From the NCBI RefSeq assembly GCF_036226665.1, contig NZ_CP109007.1:2272501-2336500 (forward strand): a DNA stretch of 64,000 nt, read 5' to 3'. The position numbers were made by a program, and so were the translations under genes. Source of the stretch: Streptomyces sp. NBC_00691. Lineage in GTDB: Bacteria > Actinomycetota > Actinomycetes > Streptomycetales > Streptomycetaceae. Positions 9,301 through 18,250 of this stretch are shown here, piece after piece. Below the pieces are notes generated by a model that saw only the letters and a list, made by a program, of their open reading frames with translations, did not search any database and had not been told where the DNA came from. The number at the start of each line of letters is the position of its first letter. The first letter of the stretch is position 1.

Positions 9301-9463
9301 GACGGACTCGCCGGAGACGGCGGAGGCGCTGACGGCCCACGCGGGCCTGATCGCGGACGAGGTCCTGGCCACGGACCACGCGCAGGGCGAGGCGGACGCC
9401 TCGTACGGAAACCCGTTCACGGACGAGTCCCTCGCCCTGACGTTCCGCCTCCGCAAGGCATAA
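6320..9463 (+). CDS. ileS: Isoleucyl-tRNA synthetase (type with GAHH motif)
   Basis: A 1047-residue class I synthetase that charges tRNA-Ile in the cytoplasm. Domains in order are the Rossmann catalytic core, CP1 editing insertion (about 190-400), KMSKS region (GRKMSKHLGN), anticodon-binding helical domain and C-terminal extension. The first signature is unusual: GPPTANGMPGAHH, so GAHH (6494-6505) stands where HIGH is expected. This matches the IleRS2 group, some members of which are reported as mupirocin hyper-resistant. CPRCGTGLSDHE suggests a zinc-binding knuckle. The ATG at 6320 follows GGAGGAACTCG; upstream in-frame extensions run through the T-box and were rejected. Expression is controlled by that T-box. 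Confidence 0.97.
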   Translation: MTPPQYRQVPAQVDLPAMEHAVLDLWHENKIFAKTLEQSEGRPEWVFYEGPPTANGMPGAHHIEARVFKDVFPRFRTMRGYHVARKAGWDCHGLPVELAVEKELGFSGKKDIEDYGIAAFNDKCRESVTRHTDAFAELTTRMGYWVDLDDAYRTMDPSYIESVWWSLKQIFDKDLLVQDHRVAPWCPRCGTGLSDHELAQGYETVVDPSVYVRFPLTSGPLAGKAALLVWTTTPWTLVSNTAVAAHPEVTYVVATDGDERVVVAQPLVEKALGEGWVTTGESFTGAEMERWTYQRPFELVEFPAEAHYVVNAEYVTTEDGTGLVHQSPAFGEDDLKVCKAYGLPVVNPVRPDGTFEEDVPLVGGVFFKKADEALTADLDARGLLFRHIAYEHSYPHCWRCHTALLYYAQPSWYIRTTAVKDRMLAENERTNWFPDSVKHGRFGDWLTNNVDWALSRNRYWGTPLPIWRCEDDHLTCVGSRAELSELTGTDQSQLDPHRPYIDAVTFACTAEGCSLEAVRVPEVIDAWYDSGSMPFAQYGYPHENKELFESRYPAQFISEAIDQTRGWFYTLMAVGTLVFDKSSYENVVCLGHILAEDGRKMSKHLGNTLQPIPLMDQHGADAVRWFMAAGGSPWAARRVGHGTIQEVVRKTLLTYWNTVAFQALYARTSGWAPSAADPAPADRTVLDKWLLSELNTLVAEATEAMESYDTQRTGKLISAFVDDLSNWYVRRSRRRFWQGDKAALRTLHDVVETVTRLMAPLTPFITERVWQDLVVPVTPDAPESVHLSTWPEADTTAIDKTLSEQMLLVRRLVELGRATRAESGVKTRQPLSRALVAATGFAALSADLQAQITEELNVSSLASLSEVGGSLVDTTAKANFRSLGKRFGKGVQDVAKAVAAADAAALSLALRSGEATLSVNGEDITVTPEEVIITETPREGWSVASDAGATVALDLEITPELRKAGLARDAIRLIQEARKNSGLDVADRIALRWVTDSPETAEALTAHAGLIADEVLATDHAQGEADASYGNPFTDESLALTFRLRKA

Positions 9464-9470
9464 CCCCCGC

Positions 9471-9507
9471 CGAAGGGCCCGACACCACCAGGGTGTCGGG
9501 CCCTTCG
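9471..9507. terminator. Terminator after ileS
   Basis: A perfect 16-bp stem (9471-9486 with 9492-9507) with a 5-base loop begins 8 bases after the ileS stop codon. It is symmetric enough to act in both directions between the convergent ileS and divIVA genes. Confidence 0.9.
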
Positions 9508-9574
9508 CCGTTGTGGGCGGCTGTTCCGCGATGCGGGCGCCACGGCCCGGACGGCGGAAGGCGCGGGCACGGCA

Positions 9575-9610
9575 AAGGGCCGGGCCCCGGTTTCCCGGGG
9601 CCCGGCCCTT
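9575..9610. terminator. Terminator after divIVA
   Basis: A second perfect 16-bp stem (9575-9590 with 9595-9610) with a TTTC loop lies 44 bases beyond the divIVA stop. Together with the preceding hairpin it separates the T-box-controlled ileS unit from the dcw cluster. Confidence 0.88.
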
Positions 9611-9653
9611 CAGCCTGCCGACGGCTACGCGCTCATCGCGCGACCACGCGCCG

Positions 9654-10772
9654 TCAGTTGTCGTCCTCGTCGATCAGGAAGCCGCGCATCGGCGCCGGCG
9701 CCTGCTGCATCGGCTGCGGAGGCTGCGGACGGACCGGAGCCATCGGCTGGGTCATCGCCGGGGACATCTGCTGCTGGCCGCCGTAGGACGGGGCACCGCC
9801 CATGGACGGGCCGCCACCCATCCCGCCGTTGCCGCCGTAGGACGGCGCACCGGCGCCGGCCGAGGCCATCGACGGGGCCGGCGGCAGCGAGGCCGTGGCC
9901 GGGGTGCGCGGCGGGGCGAGCGAGTCGTCGGCCTGGGTCTCCAGCTGACGCAGCTGCGACTCCAGGTACGACTTCAGACGCGTGCGGTACTCGCGCTCGA
10001 AGCCGCGCAGGTCCTCGACCTTGCGCTCCAGCGTCGCGCGGGCGGACTCCAGGGAGCCCATGGCGACGCGGTGCTTCTCCTGCGCGTCCCGCTCGAGAGC
10101 GTCCGCCTTGGCGCGGGCGTCCCGCTCCAGGCCCTCGGCGCGCGAGCGCGCCTCGCCGACGATCTTGTTGGCCTCGGAGCGGGCCTCGGCGATCGCCTGG
10201 TCGGCGGTCTGCTGGGCCAGCGAGAGGACACGCGCGGCACTGTCGCCACCGGGGCCCTGCTGCGGCTGCTGCATCTGCGGCGGCATCTGCTGCTGCATCT
10301 GCTGCTGCATCTGCTGCTGCGGGTGACCCATGGGGCCGCCCTGCATGGGGCCGCCCTGCATCGGACCACCCTGCATGGGGCCGCCCTGCATCGGACCACC
10401 CTGCATGGGGCCGCCCTGCATCGGGCCGGCGGGAAGCTGCGGGGCTCCGGACGGAAGCTGCGGCGGGCCCATCTGCGGCGGCTGCTGCTGGACCGGCGGT
10501 CCGGATATGGCGGCGGGCACGGGCGCGCCGGGACCGACGGGACGATCCTGCTGCTCCGGGGGCTTGCGCATCCCCTGCTGCTGCTGGTTCTGCGCGGCGG
10601 CACGCGTCGCGGCGGCCAGCTTGGCGCGCAGGTCCTCGTTCTCGCGGAGCAGGCGGGTCAGCTCGGCCTCGACCTCGTCGAGGAAGGCATCGACCTCGTC
10701 CTCGTCATAGCCTTCTCGGAGGCGGACGGTCGTGAACTGCTTGTTCCGCACGTCCTCGGGGGTCAGCGGCAT
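9654..10772 (-). CDS. divIVA: DivIVA, polar growth determinant
   Basis: A 372-residue coiled-coil protein that marks hyphal tips and directs polar wall growth. The N-terminal membrane-binding motif [25 protein letters not shown] is followed by a first coiled coil (to about residue 60). Next come a Pro/Gln/Gly/Met-rich insert (about 60-165) with GGPMQ pentapeptides and Gln runs, a long coiled coil (about 165-265), and a Gly/Ser/Pro-rich tail. A PQG-rich insert is a known feature of Streptomyces DivIVA. The ATG at 10772 has GAGGTGAAGAAG upstream. It is the last gene of the dcw cluster and ends before two terminators. Confidence 0.97.
   Translation of the reverse strand: MPLTPEDVRNKQFTTVRLREGYDEDEVDAFLDEVEAELTRLLRENEDLRAKLAAATRAAAQNQQQQGMRKPPEQQDRPVGPGAPVPAAISGPPVQQQPPQMGPPQLPSGAPQLPAGPMQGGPMQGGPMQGGPMQGGPMQGGPMQGGPMGHPQQQMQQQMQQQMPPQMQQPQQGPGGDSAARVLSLAQQTADQAIAEARSEANKIVGEARSRAEGLERDARAKADALERDAQEKHRVAMGSLESARATLERKVEDLRGFEREYRTRLKSYLESQLRQLETQADDSLAPPRTPATASLPPAPSMASAGAGAPSYGGNGGMGGGPSMGGAPSYGGQQQMSPAMTQPMAPVRPQPPQPMQQAPAPMRGFLIDEDDN
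10330..10434. repeat. 15-bp tandem repeat inside divIVA, 6-7 copies
   Basis: Seven 15-bp units encode GGPMQ on the minus strand; six are intact and the seventh (10420-10434) is diverged. After the first two, the units alternate between a GGGCCG and a GGACCA variant, giving a 30-bp higher-order period. The length of this stretch is likely to vary among strains by slippage. Confidence 0.9.
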
Positions 10773-10827
10773 CTCTTCTTCACCTCTACGTAGTCGTCGG
10801 CAGTCGGCAAGACCGTATCGTCCACAT

Positions 10828-11118
10828 TCACCTCGCGAAGCTGCTCACGATGGAGATCAGGATGTAGACGATGATCATCAGAACGAAGAAGGACAGGTCG
10901 AGTGCCACGCCCCCGAGACGCAGCGGCGGGATGAGTCGCCGCAGAAGCTTGAGCGGTGGATCGGTGACAGTGTAGGTGGCCTCAAGGACGACCACCATCG
11001 CCTTACCGGGTTGCCATGAACGGGCGAACTGGAAGACGTAGTCCATGACAAGTCGGACGATCAGGAGGACGAGGAAGCACATCAGCACGATGTAGACCAC
11101 CTGTAGTGCGACGCCCAT
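10828..11118 (-). CDS. YggT/YlmG family membrane protein
   Basis: A 96-residue protein with two transmembrane segments (about 6-26 and 70-92) joined by a loop containing [19 protein letters not shown], the hallmark of the YggT (YlmG) family. These small proteins lie next to sepF and divIVA in Gram-positive bacteria and cyanobacteria; a role in division or nucleoid/plastid partitioning has been proposed, but the molecular function is unclear. It sits 81 bases after sepF, in the same direction. Confidence 0.93.
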   Translation of the reverse strand: MGVALQVVYIVLMCFLVLLIVRLVMDYVFQFARSWQPGKAMVVVLEATYTVTDPPLKLLRRLIPPLRLGGVALDLSFFVLMIIVYILISIVSSFAR

Positions 11119-11199
11119 CCCGCGTTTCCCTCTCCCCTGACTTACGTGCTCTCACTTGTTCCGGCCGCTTCGCGACCAGTCCGTCCGGTTCTTGTGTTC

Positions 11200-11823
11200 T
11201 CAGCTCTGGTTGAAGAATCCGCCCTCTGCGATCCGGGCCTTGTCCTCCGCCGTGACATCGACGTTAGCAGGCGACAACAGGAACACCTTCTGCGTCACGC
11301 GCTCAATGCTGCCATGGAGCCCGAAGACGAGTCCGGCGGCAAAGTCGACAAGTCGCTTCGCGTCCGTGTCGTCCATCTCCGTGAGGTTCATGATCACCGG
11401 GGTGCCCTCACGGAAGTGTTCCCCGATGGTACGGGCCTCGTTGTAGGTCCGGGGGTGCAGCGTGGTGATGCGGTAGGGCTCCCGCTCGGACACGACCTTG
11501 GGCATGATCACGGGTGCGTTCTTCTCCATGCTGGGACGTTCGGGTGTGATGGATGCCACGGGGGCAATTCGGGCCGGACGTCCACTTTCGGCGAGTACCG
11601 GAACAGAATGGGACATCGGCTCACGGGGCGCCGGAGGCTGCACCACTCGTACCGGTTCCTCACGCTCAGCCTGTCGCGGGGGGGCGATGTGGCGCCGGTC
11701 GCGCTCGGGCTCCGGCTCCAGCTCGGGTTCGAAGTCGTCGTCGGGGTCGAAGCCCCGGCCGTCGTACCCATCGTCCTCCACGAGGCCGAGGTAGACCGCC
11801 ATCTTGCGCATCGCGCCGGCCAT
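11200..11823 (-). CDS. sepF: Cell division protein SepF
   Basis: A 207-residue FtsZ-binding membrane anchor. The N-terminal [14 protein letters not shown] is the amphipathic membrane-targeting helix. Residues 20-105 are acidic then Pro-rich and probably disordered. The SepF core (about 112-195) includes [20 protein letters not shown] and [19 protein letters not shown]. In actinobacteria lacking FtsA it is the main tether of FtsZ to the membrane. The ATG at 11823 follows GGAGGA. Its position between yggS and yggT is the usual one. Confidence 0.96.
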   Translation of the reverse strand: MAGAMRKMAVYLGLVEDDGYDGRGFDPDDDFEPELEPEPERDRRHIAPPRQAEREEPVRVVQPPAPREPMSHSVPVLAESGRPARIAPVASITPERPSMEKNAPVIMPKVVSEREPYRITTLHPRTYNEARTIGEHFREGTPVIMNLTEMDDTDAKRLVDFAAGLVFGLHGSIERVTQKVFLLSPANVDVTAEDKARIAEGGFFNQS

Positions 11824-11963
11824 TCTCTGAGTCCTCCGCTCTGTGGTGGATCGCCATACTGGCCGAATGTCGCAGCGTCACCAAGTGCCCGCGATCCACG
11901 GGTCGTCCCGCCGTTCTGCGGAATGACCATATTTTCTGCTGTGGTCCGACTTGCTTCGCGACG

Positions 11964-12683
11964 TTACCCGAGCTTCGGGCGGACTCCGAGTACCGCCGTA
12001 CCGACGCGTACGTGTGTCGCCCCGGCAGCGACGGCCTCCTCGAGGTCCGCACTCATCCCTGCTGACACCATGTTCGCAGCCGGACGGGTCGCGCGCAGGG
12101 CAGTCGACAAATCCATCAGCCGGTCGAAGGCGGCGCGTTGCCGCCCCGCGTACGGACCGGAGAGCGGGGCGACGGTCATGAGCCCGTCGAGCCGGAGTCC
12201 CGGGGCCGCGTCCACCGCGGCCGCCAACTCCTCGATCCCGTCGGGCGCGACGCCACCGCGGTCGCCCCGCTCGCCCGACTCGGCGTCGAGTGCGACCTGG
12301 AGGAGGCAGCCGAGCTCGCGACCCTCCTTCTCCGCCGCCGCGGAGAGCGAGGAAACGAGCCTCAAGCGGTCGACAGACTGCACCACATCGGCATAACCCA
12401 CCACGGACCTGACCTTGTTGGTCTGCAACTGACCCACGAAGTGCCAGGTCAGATCAAGGTCGGCACAGGCGGCCGCCTTCGGGGCGGCGTCCTGGTCCCG
12501 GTTCTCGGCGACGTGCCGTACGCCGAGGCCGTGGAGGATTCTCACATCGCTCGCGGGGTAGGTCTTGGTGACCACGATGAGCGTCACCTCTTCCCGCGGG
12601 CGCCCGGCGGCGGCACAGGCGGCGGCGATACGCGCCTCCACCCGGGCCAGATTCTCGGCGAGTTCCGACGTGCGGTCCGTCAT
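11964..12683 (-). CDS. PLP homeostasis protein, YggS/PLPBP family
   Basis: A 239-residue TIM-barrel, alanine-racemase-like protein that binds pyridoxal phosphate through the Lys in TLIVVTKTYPASDV. Other family segments are VRHVAENRDQDA, WHFVGQLQTNK and SAGMSADLEEAVAAGATHVRVGTAVLG. The family buffers free PLP and affects amino-acid homeostasis; no catalytic activity is established. It begins 8 bases after pgeF and is followed by a 140-base gap before sepF that holds no recognised gene. Confidence 0.94.
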   Translation of the reverse strand: MTDRTSELAENLARVEARIAAACAAAGRPREEVTLIVVTKTYPASDVRILHGLGVRHVAENRDQDAAPKAAACADLDLTWHFVGQLQTNKVRSVVGYADVVQSVDRLRLVSSLSAAAEKEGRELGCLLQVALDAESGERGDRGGVAPDGIEELAAAVDAAPGLRLDGLMTVAPLSGPYAGRQRAAFDRLMDLSTALRATRPAANMVSAGMSADLEEAVAAGATHVRVGTAVLGVRPKLG

Positions 12684-12691
12684 GTCTCTTC

Positions 12692-13420
12692 TCAGTCCAA
12701 CCAGACATATCCCGCGAGTCGCCCCGTGGTGCGATCGCGGCGGTACGAGTAGTGGTCACCGGATTCCCGGGTGCAGACCGTACTGGCCTGCCGGTCCGTG
12801 ACGCCGAGCCGGTCGAGCTGGGCGAGGACTCCGGCCGCGACGTCGACGGCCGGGGTGCCCCAGCTGGTCTCGGCCCAGGCGGCCGGCTCGGTCGCGGCGA
12901 CCTCGGCCCGCATGGCCTCGGGCACCTCGTAGCAACGCCCGCAGACGGCGGGGCCGGTGCGGGCGACGATACGGGCGGGGTCGGCGCCGAGATCGATCAT
13001 GGCCGCGACCGCGGCGGGAACGATGCCGGCCACCATCCCGGGCCGCCCGGCGTGGGCGGCGGCCGCGACCCGGGCGACCGGATCGGCGAGGAGGACGGGG
13101 ACGCAGTCCGCGGTGAGGACGGCGAGGGCGAGTCCGGGTCGGGCGGTGACGAGGGCGTCCACCGACGGAATCCCGTCGGTGCCCCACGGCCCCTCGACCT
13201 CGGCGACGTCGGCGCCGTGCACCTGGTTCATCCAGACCACCGACGCGGGGTCGAGCCCGAGGGCGCCGGCCGCGAGCGCCCGGTTGGCCAGCACCGCCTC
13301 GGAGGTGTCCCCCACCGCGCCGCCGAGGTTGAGCTCCTCGTACGGAACGGCGCTCACTCCGCCCCACCGGTCGGTGAAGGCGAAGTGCGCGCCGTTCGCG
13401 TCGAAGCGCTGTCCTATCAC
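12692..13420 (-). CDS. pgeF: Peptidoglycan editing factor PgeF (YfiH/laccase-domain)
   Basis: A 242-residue cytoplasmic protein of the multicopper-oxidase-fold YfiH group, which in E. coli removes wrongly incorporated L-Ser from UDP-MurNAc precursors. Zinc-site motifs are seen: [34 protein letters not shown] and [11 protein letters not shown], giving the conserved His and Cys residues. The GTG start at 13420 overlaps the ftsZ TGA (GTGA), so the two genes are translationally coupled. Conservation of this gene right after ftsZ fits a role in wall-precursor quality control. Confidence 0.94.
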   Translation of the reverse strand: MIGQRFDANGAHFAFTDRWGGVSAVPYEELNLGGAVGDTSEAVLANRALAAGALGLDPASVVWMNQVHGADVAEVEGPWGTDGIPSVDALVTARPGLALAVLTADCVPVLLADPVARVAAAAHAGRPGMVAGIVPAAVAAMIDLGADPARIVARTGPAVCGRCYEVPEAMRAEVAATEPAAWAETSWGTPAVDVAAGVLAQLDRLGVTDRQASTVCTRESGDHYSYRRDRTTGRLAGYVWLD

Positions 13421-14631
13421 TTCAGGAAGTCCGGGACGTCCAGCTCTTCGGCCTGGCTGTCCGCGTACGGACGGGCCGGCGGGACGACCGGAGGTGCCGG
13501 CGACAGCGGGGTCTCGTTGACCGCCGGCGCCGGCTCGGCCGGAGGCTGGGCCTGCTCCTCGCGCGGGGCGACCGTGCCGAGGCCGCCCAGCGGGCGGGAG
13601 GTCTCGACGTGGCGGGGGGCCGGGGCCGGCTCCTCGCGCTTGGCCGAGACCGAGCCGATGATGTTGTCCCGGCGGGCCGGCGGCTGGCCGCCGTCGAAGC
13701 CGGCCGCGATGACGGTGACCCGGACCTCGTCGCCGAGGGCGTCGTCGATGACGGCACCGAAGATGATGTTGGCCTCGGGGTGGGCGGCCTCGCTGACCAG
13801 CTGCGCGGCCTCGTTGATCTCGAAGAGACCGAGGTCGCTGCCGCCGGAGATGGAGAGCAGCACGCCACGGGCGCCGTCGATGGAGGCCTCGAGGAGCGGC
13901 GAGGAGATCGCCATCTCCGCCGCCGCCACCGCGCGGTCGTCGCCGCGGGCGGAGCCGATGCCCATCAGGGCCGAACCGGCCTCGGACATGACCGACTTGA
14001 CGTCGGCGAAGTCGAGGTTGATCAGACCCGGGGTGGTGATGAGGTCGGTGATGCCCTGCACACCGCTCAGCAGCACCTGGTCGGCCGACTTGAAGGCGTC
14101 GAGCACGGAGACCTGGCGGTCCGAGATCGACAGGAGCCGGTCGTTGGGGATGACGATGAGGGTGTCGACCTCTTCGCGGAGCTCGGCGATGCCGTCCTCC
14201 GCCTGGTTGGCGCGACGGCGGCCCTCGAAGGTGAACGGCCGGGTGACCACACCGATCGTGAGGGCGCCGAGCGAACGCGCGATGTTGGCGACGACGGGTG
14301 CGCCGCCGGTGCCGGTGCCGCCGCCTTCTCCGGCGGTGACGAAGACCATGTCGGCCCCCTTGAGGACCTCCTCGATCTCCTCACGGTGGTCCTCTGCCGC
14401 CTTGCGACCGACGGCCGGGTTCGCCCCGGCGCCGAGGCCGCGGGTGAGTTCACGGCCGACGTCGAGCTTGACGTCGGCGTCGCTCATCAACAGCGCTTGC
14501 GCGTCGGTGTTGATGGCGATGAACTCGACGCCCTTGAGACCGACCTCGATCATTCGGTTGATGGCATTGACACCACCGCCGCCGACACCGATGACCTTGA
14601 TGACTGCGAGGTAGTTCTGCGGTGCTGCCAC
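13417..14631 (-). CDS. ftsZ: Cell division GTPase FtsZ
   Basis: A 404-residue tubulin homologue that forms the septal ring. The N-terminal [20 protein letters not shown] and the tubulin signature [10 protein letters not shown] (14290-14320 region) form the GTP site, and the T7-loop segment [11 protein letters not shown] carries the catalytic Asp. Residues from about 315 on are a Pro/Ala/Glu-rich linker, ending in the conserved C-terminal peptide LDVPDFLK that binds SepF and other partners. The start is GTG 14631 with GAGAGG upstream. A 278-base promoter region separates it from ftsQ. Confidence 0.98.
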   Translation of the reverse strand: MAAPQNYLAVIKVIGVGGGGVNAINRMIEVGLKGVEFIAINTDAQALLMSDADVKLDVGRELTRGLGAGANPAVGRKAAEDHREEIEEVLKGADMVFVTAGEGGGTGTGGAPVVANIARSLGALTIGVVTRPFTFEGRRRANQAEDGIAELREEVDTLIVIPNDRLLSISDRQVSVLDAFKSADQVLLSGVQGITDLITTPGLINLDFADVKSVMSEAGSALMGIGSARGDDRAVAAAEMAISSPLLEASIDGARGVLLSISGGSDLGLFEINEAAQLVSEAAHPEANIIFGAVIDDALGDEVRVTVIAAGFDGGQPPARRDNIIGSVSAKREEPAPAPRHVETSRPLGGLGTVAPREEQAQPPAEPAPAVNETPLSPAPPVVPPARPYADSQAEELDVPDFLK

Positions 14632-14728
14632 GTCGAAGGCCTCTCGCCTCGAGTTACGTGTCGTCGCTGCGCGGTTGTTCGCGCGGCTCCGACGGATGCC
14701 GATTGGGACGGTCCGAAACGCCGACCCA

Positions 14729-14819
14729 AACCCTAACGTTGAAGTTTAGGGTTACCAGTGTCTCTGTTCGCTGGACTCTTCCGAACAGGACACTAAGTCG
14801 ACAAGTGGCGCACGTTCAA
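14729..14819 (-). promoter_or_regulatory. ftsZ promoter region with hairpin
   Basis: The 14632-14909 gap holds no gene. On the minus strand TTGAAC (14814-14819) and TAGTGT (14790-14795) are spaced by 18 bases and resemble, from memory, the sporulation-controlled ftsZ promoter of S. coelicolor. Downstream an inverted repeat AACCCTAA/TTAGGGTT (14729-14736 with 14746-14753) could form a leader hairpin. Several promoters are expected here by analogy. Confidence 0.6.
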
Positions 14820-14909
14820 CGAACACGCCGAACCTCCCGTTTTTCTTTTCACCCTATGTGATCACCCGTAGCGCTGGCCAACCAGGGGGCTGGCCAGGGG
14901 TGATTCCCG

Positions 14910-15725
14910 TCAACTCCCGGACGAGGCGGGCGCCGTGGGGGCACTTACATCGAAGTGCCCCGCTTTGGGAGTGGCTTTCAGGAGCGCGGTGAGGACGCGG
15001 GCCTTGACGGGACCGTGTTCGCCGCTGCCCCAGAAGACGGTCCGCCCCCTGGTCAGCTCCAGAGTGACGGAGTCGTACGAGGTGACGCGTACGACACGAG
15101 TGCTCCGGGCGATTTCCGCCGGGAGTTCACCCCGGACGCGCACCGCCTCCAGGAGCAGGCGGTCCGCGTCGAAGCGGCGCAGGCTCGGCGAGGAGGCGCT
15201 GTCGAGGACGAGCCGGGGTACGCCGCGGGGAGCGGTGTCCACGGTGGCGAACCGCATTCCGGTTCCGTCCACTTCGGTGAACTTTCCGCCCTTTTCCATC
15301 AGGAGAACAGGCTTCCGTTCCGTCACTTTCAGCCCGATTCCGTGCGGCCAGGACCGTACGACCTCCACCGACTCGATCCGCGGGAATCCCTCCCGCAGCC
15401 GCGCCGCGATGGCATCGGTGTCGACCGTGACGAGCGGGGCGCCCATCGGGACGGCGGCGACGGCCTCGACCTCACGCGGGGTCAGGACCGAGGTGCCGGA
15501 AGTCTTCACACGTTCTACACGGAACCAGTTCGAGCCGTAGAACGCCCAGATCCCGCCGGACACGAGCAGGAGAACGGCGAGGACGGCGAGGAGCACACGG
15601 GTGCCGGGCACCCGGAACCTGCGATTCCGGGTGCCCGCGCGGGACGGACCGTCCGGCGAGCCCTTCGACGACCTCTTCGATTCGCTCGCGCCGCTCTTCT
15701 CCGCGGTCGTCGGTCCGGCTGCCAC
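14910..15725 (-). CDS. ftsQ: Divisome protein FtsQ (DivIB)
   Basis: A 271-residue bitopic membrane protein of the divisome. A basic Ser/Arg-rich cytoplasmic segment (1-37) precedes one transmembrane helix (VLLAVLAVLLLVSGGIWAF, about 38-57). The POTRA domain begins WFRVERVKTSGTSVLTPREV, and the FtsQ beta domain follows. It links early and late division proteins with FtsL. The GTG at 15725 (VAAGPTTAEKS) was chosen because GGCAGGAG precedes it by 7 bases. It is 28 bases after murG; murC, usually found near here in other phyla, is absent. Confidence 0.95.
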   Translation of the reverse strand: MAAGPTTAEKSGASESKRSSKGSPDGPSRAGTRNRRFRVPGTRVLLAVLAVLLLVSGGIWAFYGSNWFRVERVKTSGTSVLTPREVEAVAAVPMGAPLVTVDTDAIAARLREGFPRIESVEVVRSWPHGIGLKVTERKPVLLMEKGGKFTEVDGTGMRFATVDTAPRGVPRLVLDSASSPSLRRFDADRLLLEAVRVRGELPAEIARSTRVVRVTSYDSVTLELTRGRTVFWGSGEHGPVKARVLTALLKATPKAGHFDVSAPTAPASSGS

Positions 15726-15753
15726 GTGGCGTCTCCTGCCCTCAGCCGCCGCG

Positions 15754-16848
15754 CTACGCCTGTCGGCGCGCGGCGATCGCCTCGTACACCATGCCGACGA
15801 GCAGATCGTCGGCGTCCCGGCGGCCGAACTCGGCCGCCGCGCGGGACATCTCGTACAACCGGTGCGGATCGGCCAGTACGGGCAGGACGTTGCCCTGCAC
15901 CCACTGCGGCGACAGCTCCGCGTCGTCGACGAGGAGGCCACCGCCCGCCTTGACCACCGGCTGGGCGTTGAGCCGCTGTTCGCCGTTGCCGATCGGCAGC
16001 GGCACGTACGCGGCGGGCAGCCCGACGGCGGAGAGCTCGGCGACGGTCATCGCGCCCGCGCGGCAGAGCATCATGTCCGCGGCGGCGTACGCGAGATCCA
16101 TCCGGTCCACGTACGGTACCGGCACGTAGGGCGGCATTCCGGGCATGTTGTCGACGCGCGGCATTTCGTTCTTCGGGCCGACCGCGTGCAGGATCTGGAT
16201 GCCGGAGCGCTGGAGCACCGGGGCGATCTGCTGGACCACCTCGTTGAGCCGCCGGGCGCCCTGGGAGCCGCCGGAGACGAGGAGCGTCGGCAGGTTCGGG
16301 TCGAGCCCGAACGCGGCGCGCGCCTCGGGGCGCACCCGCGCCCGGTCGAGGGTCGCGATGGTGTGCCGCAGCGGAATGCCGATGTAGCGGGCGTTGCGGA
16401 GCTTGCTGTCCGGAGTCGCGACGGCGACCCCGGCCGCGTACCGCGAACCGATCTTGTTGGCCAGGCCGGGCCGGGCGTTGGCCTCGTGGACCACGATCGG
16501 CACTCCGAGGCGCTTGGCCGCCAGATAGCCGGGCAGCGCCACATAACCGCCGAAGCCCACCACGCAGTCCGCCTTGGTGCGCTCCAGGATCTGCTCGGCC
16601 GCCTTGATGGTGCCGCGCAGCCGCCCGGGAACGGTGATCAGCTCGGGGGTGGGCTTGCGGGGCAGCGGTACGGCGGGGATGAGGGCCAACTCGTAGCCCC
16701 GCTCGGGCACGAGCCGGGTCTCCAGACCCTTCTCCGTGCCGAGCGCCGTGATTCCCACGCTGGGGTCCTGCCTGCGCAGGGCGTCCGCGAGGGCCAGCGC
16801 GGGCTCGATGTGGCCGGCGGTCCCCCCGCCGGCGAGTACGACATGCAC
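15754..16848 (-). CDS. murG: UDP-GlcNAc:lipid I GlcNAc transferase MurG
   Basis: A 364-residue peripheral membrane glycosyltransferase that makes lipid II from lipid I. The N-terminal HVVLAGGGTAGHIEPALALA is the glycine-rich loop. GFGGYVALPGYLAAKRLGVP, HEANARPGLANKI and SGGSQGARRLNE are standard MurG segments, as are the UDP-GlcNAc contacts in CRAGAMTVAELSAVGLPA. It lies 6 bases after ftsW and 28 before ftsQ in a compact operon. Confidence 0.98.
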   Translation of the reverse strand: MHVVLAGGGTAGHIEPALALADALRRQDPSVGITALGTEKGLETRLVPERGYELALIPAVPLPRKPTPELITVPGRLRGTIKAAEQILERTKADCVVGFGGYVALPGYLAAKRLGVPIVVHEANARPGLANKIGSRYAAGVAVATPDSKLRNARYIGIPLRHTIATLDRARVRPEARAAFGLDPNLPTLLVSGGSQGARRLNEVVQQIAPVLQRSGIQILHAVGPKNEMPRVDNMPGMPPYVPVPYVDRMDLAYAAADMMLCRAGAMTVAELSAVGLPAAYVPLPIGNGEQRLNAQPVVKAGGGLLVDDAELSPQWVQGNVLPVLADPHRLYEMSRAAAEFGRRDADDLLVGMVYEAIAARRQA

Positions 16849-16854
16849 CGAAAT

Positions 16855-18195
16855 TCACCGCTCTCCGGACGGGCGCTTCTTGACGCGCCGTCGCATCGAC
16901 TTCCATCTCACACCGGCCCGCTTGCCCCATCCGGGGCGACGCATGGCCAGGGCCGCTTTCGCGGCGGGTTCCTGTCGCGCGAAGGCGATGAGGAGCCCGA
17001 CGGCGAACATGGTCGGCAGCAGGGCCGACCCACCGTAGGAGAACAACGGGAGCGGGACACCGGCGATCGGCAGCAGACCGAGCACCGCACCGATGTTGAT
17101 CACGGCCTGAGCCGTGATCCAGGTGGTCACACCTCCCGCGGCGAACCTCACGAAGGGGTCCTCCGTGCCTCCGGCCACGCGGATACCCGCATAGCCTAGA
17201 GCCGCGAACAGGGCGAGTACCGACAGCGTCCCCGCGAGACCCAGTTCCTCACCGGTGACCGCGAAGATGAAGTCGGTGTGCGCCTCGGGCAGTTGGCCCC
17301 ATTTCTCGACGCTCGCACCGAGTCCGGAACCGAACCATCCACCCGACGCCAGAGCATAGATTCCGTGCGCGGCCTGCAGACAGGGGGCTCCCTCGCCGCC
17401 CGGGTCCGAGGCTCCGATGCACTGGAACCGGTCCATGCGGTGCGGGCTCGTCCTGATGAGCAGCACACCGAGGGCGCCGGCCACCGCGAGCACCCCGACG
17501 AAGAGCCGGGTGGGCGCTCCGGCGGTCCACAGCAGGCCGAAGAGGATCGCCGTGAGGATGATCGCGGTGCCCATGTCGCCGCCGAGCATGATCAGTCCGA
17601 GCAGCATGAAGGCGCCCGGGACCAGCGGCACCAGCATGTGCTTCCACTGGGTGAGCAGCCGCATGTCGTTCTTGCGGGCGAGCAGGTCCGCGCCCCAGAG
17701 GATCAGCGCCAGCTTGCCGAACTCGCTGGGCTGGAGCATGAACGGGCCGCCCAGCGAGATCCAGTTCTGGTTGCCGCCGACGGAGTGCCCTATCCCCGGG
17801 ATCTGCACGAGCACCATCAGGAAGACCGCGCCGACCAGGATGGGGTAGGCGAGGGCCCGGTGCAGCTTCACGGGCATCCGTGAGGCGACCAGAAGCAGTC
17901 CGGTGCCCAGGAGCGCGGCGAAGAACTGCTTCCGGAAGAAGTAGGACGGCACCAGCTCGTAGCGGAGTGCCGTGATCATGGAGGCGGAGTAGACCATCAC
18001 GAGGCCCAGCGCGGTGATGAGCATGCCCGCGCCGATGATCACGTAATACGCCGTGAGCGGCCGGTCCCAGGCCTTCCGCGCCCGCTCGTGGAGCCCTCGC
18101 AGACCGCCGCCGCGGGGTCGCCGCGGGGACGCGGGGGCCCGCCCTCCGCCCCGTACGGCGGAGGGCCCGCGTGTCCCTGCGATCTTGCTCGGCAT
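16855..18195 (-). CDS. ftsW: Septal peptidoglycan polymerase FtsW
   Basis: A 446-residue SEDS-family glycosyltransferase with about ten transmembrane segments after a basic N-terminal tail. The conserved extracytoplasmic loop reads PEAHTDFIFAVTGEELG and the first helix region ALGLVMVYSASM; both are SEDS hallmarks. The C-terminal tail is strongly basic. It polymerises lipid II together with FtsI. The ATG at 18195 (MPSKIAGT) follows GGAGGGG by 8 bases. It is preceded by murD with a 55-base gap. Confidence 0.96.
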   Translation of the reverse strand: MPSKIAGTRGPSAVRGGGRAPASPRRPRGGGLRGLHERARKAWDRPLTAYYVIIGAGMLITALGLVMVYSASMITALRYELVPSYFFRKQFFAALLGTGLLLVASRMPVKLHRALAYPILVGAVFLMVLVQIPGIGHSVGGNQNWISLGGPFMLQPSEFGKLALILWGADLLARKNDMRLLTQWKHMLVPLVPGAFMLLGLIMLGGDMGTAIILTAILFGLLWTAGAPTRLFVGVLAVAGALGVLLIRTSPHRMDRFQCIGASDPGGEGAPCLQAAHGIYALASGGWFGSGLGASVEKWGQLPEAHTDFIFAVTGEELGLAGTLSVLALFAALGYAGIRVAGGTEDPFVRFAAGGVTTWITAQAVINIGAVLGLLPIAGVPLPLFSYGGSALLPTMFAVGLLIAFARQEPAAKAALAMRRPGWGKRAGVRWKSMRRRVKKRPSGER

Positions 18196-18250
18196 GGTCG
18201 CTGCCCCCTCCGGTCGTGCCCGGTCCTGCCGGACCCTCCCACGGGTCGGG

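Noticed and set aside
6005..9379. A very long open frame on the strand opposite ileS
   Set aside because: It mirrors the GC-rich third-position bias of ileS, has low-complexity Arg/Gly/Val composition and no recognisable domain, and it runs through the T-box. The same applies to many long opposite-strand frames across the window, for example 876-3149 plus and 48452-51823 minus.
10330..10434. A CRISPR-like array
   Set aside because: The units are 15 bp, contiguous, without spacers, and encode a peptide repeat in DivIVA.
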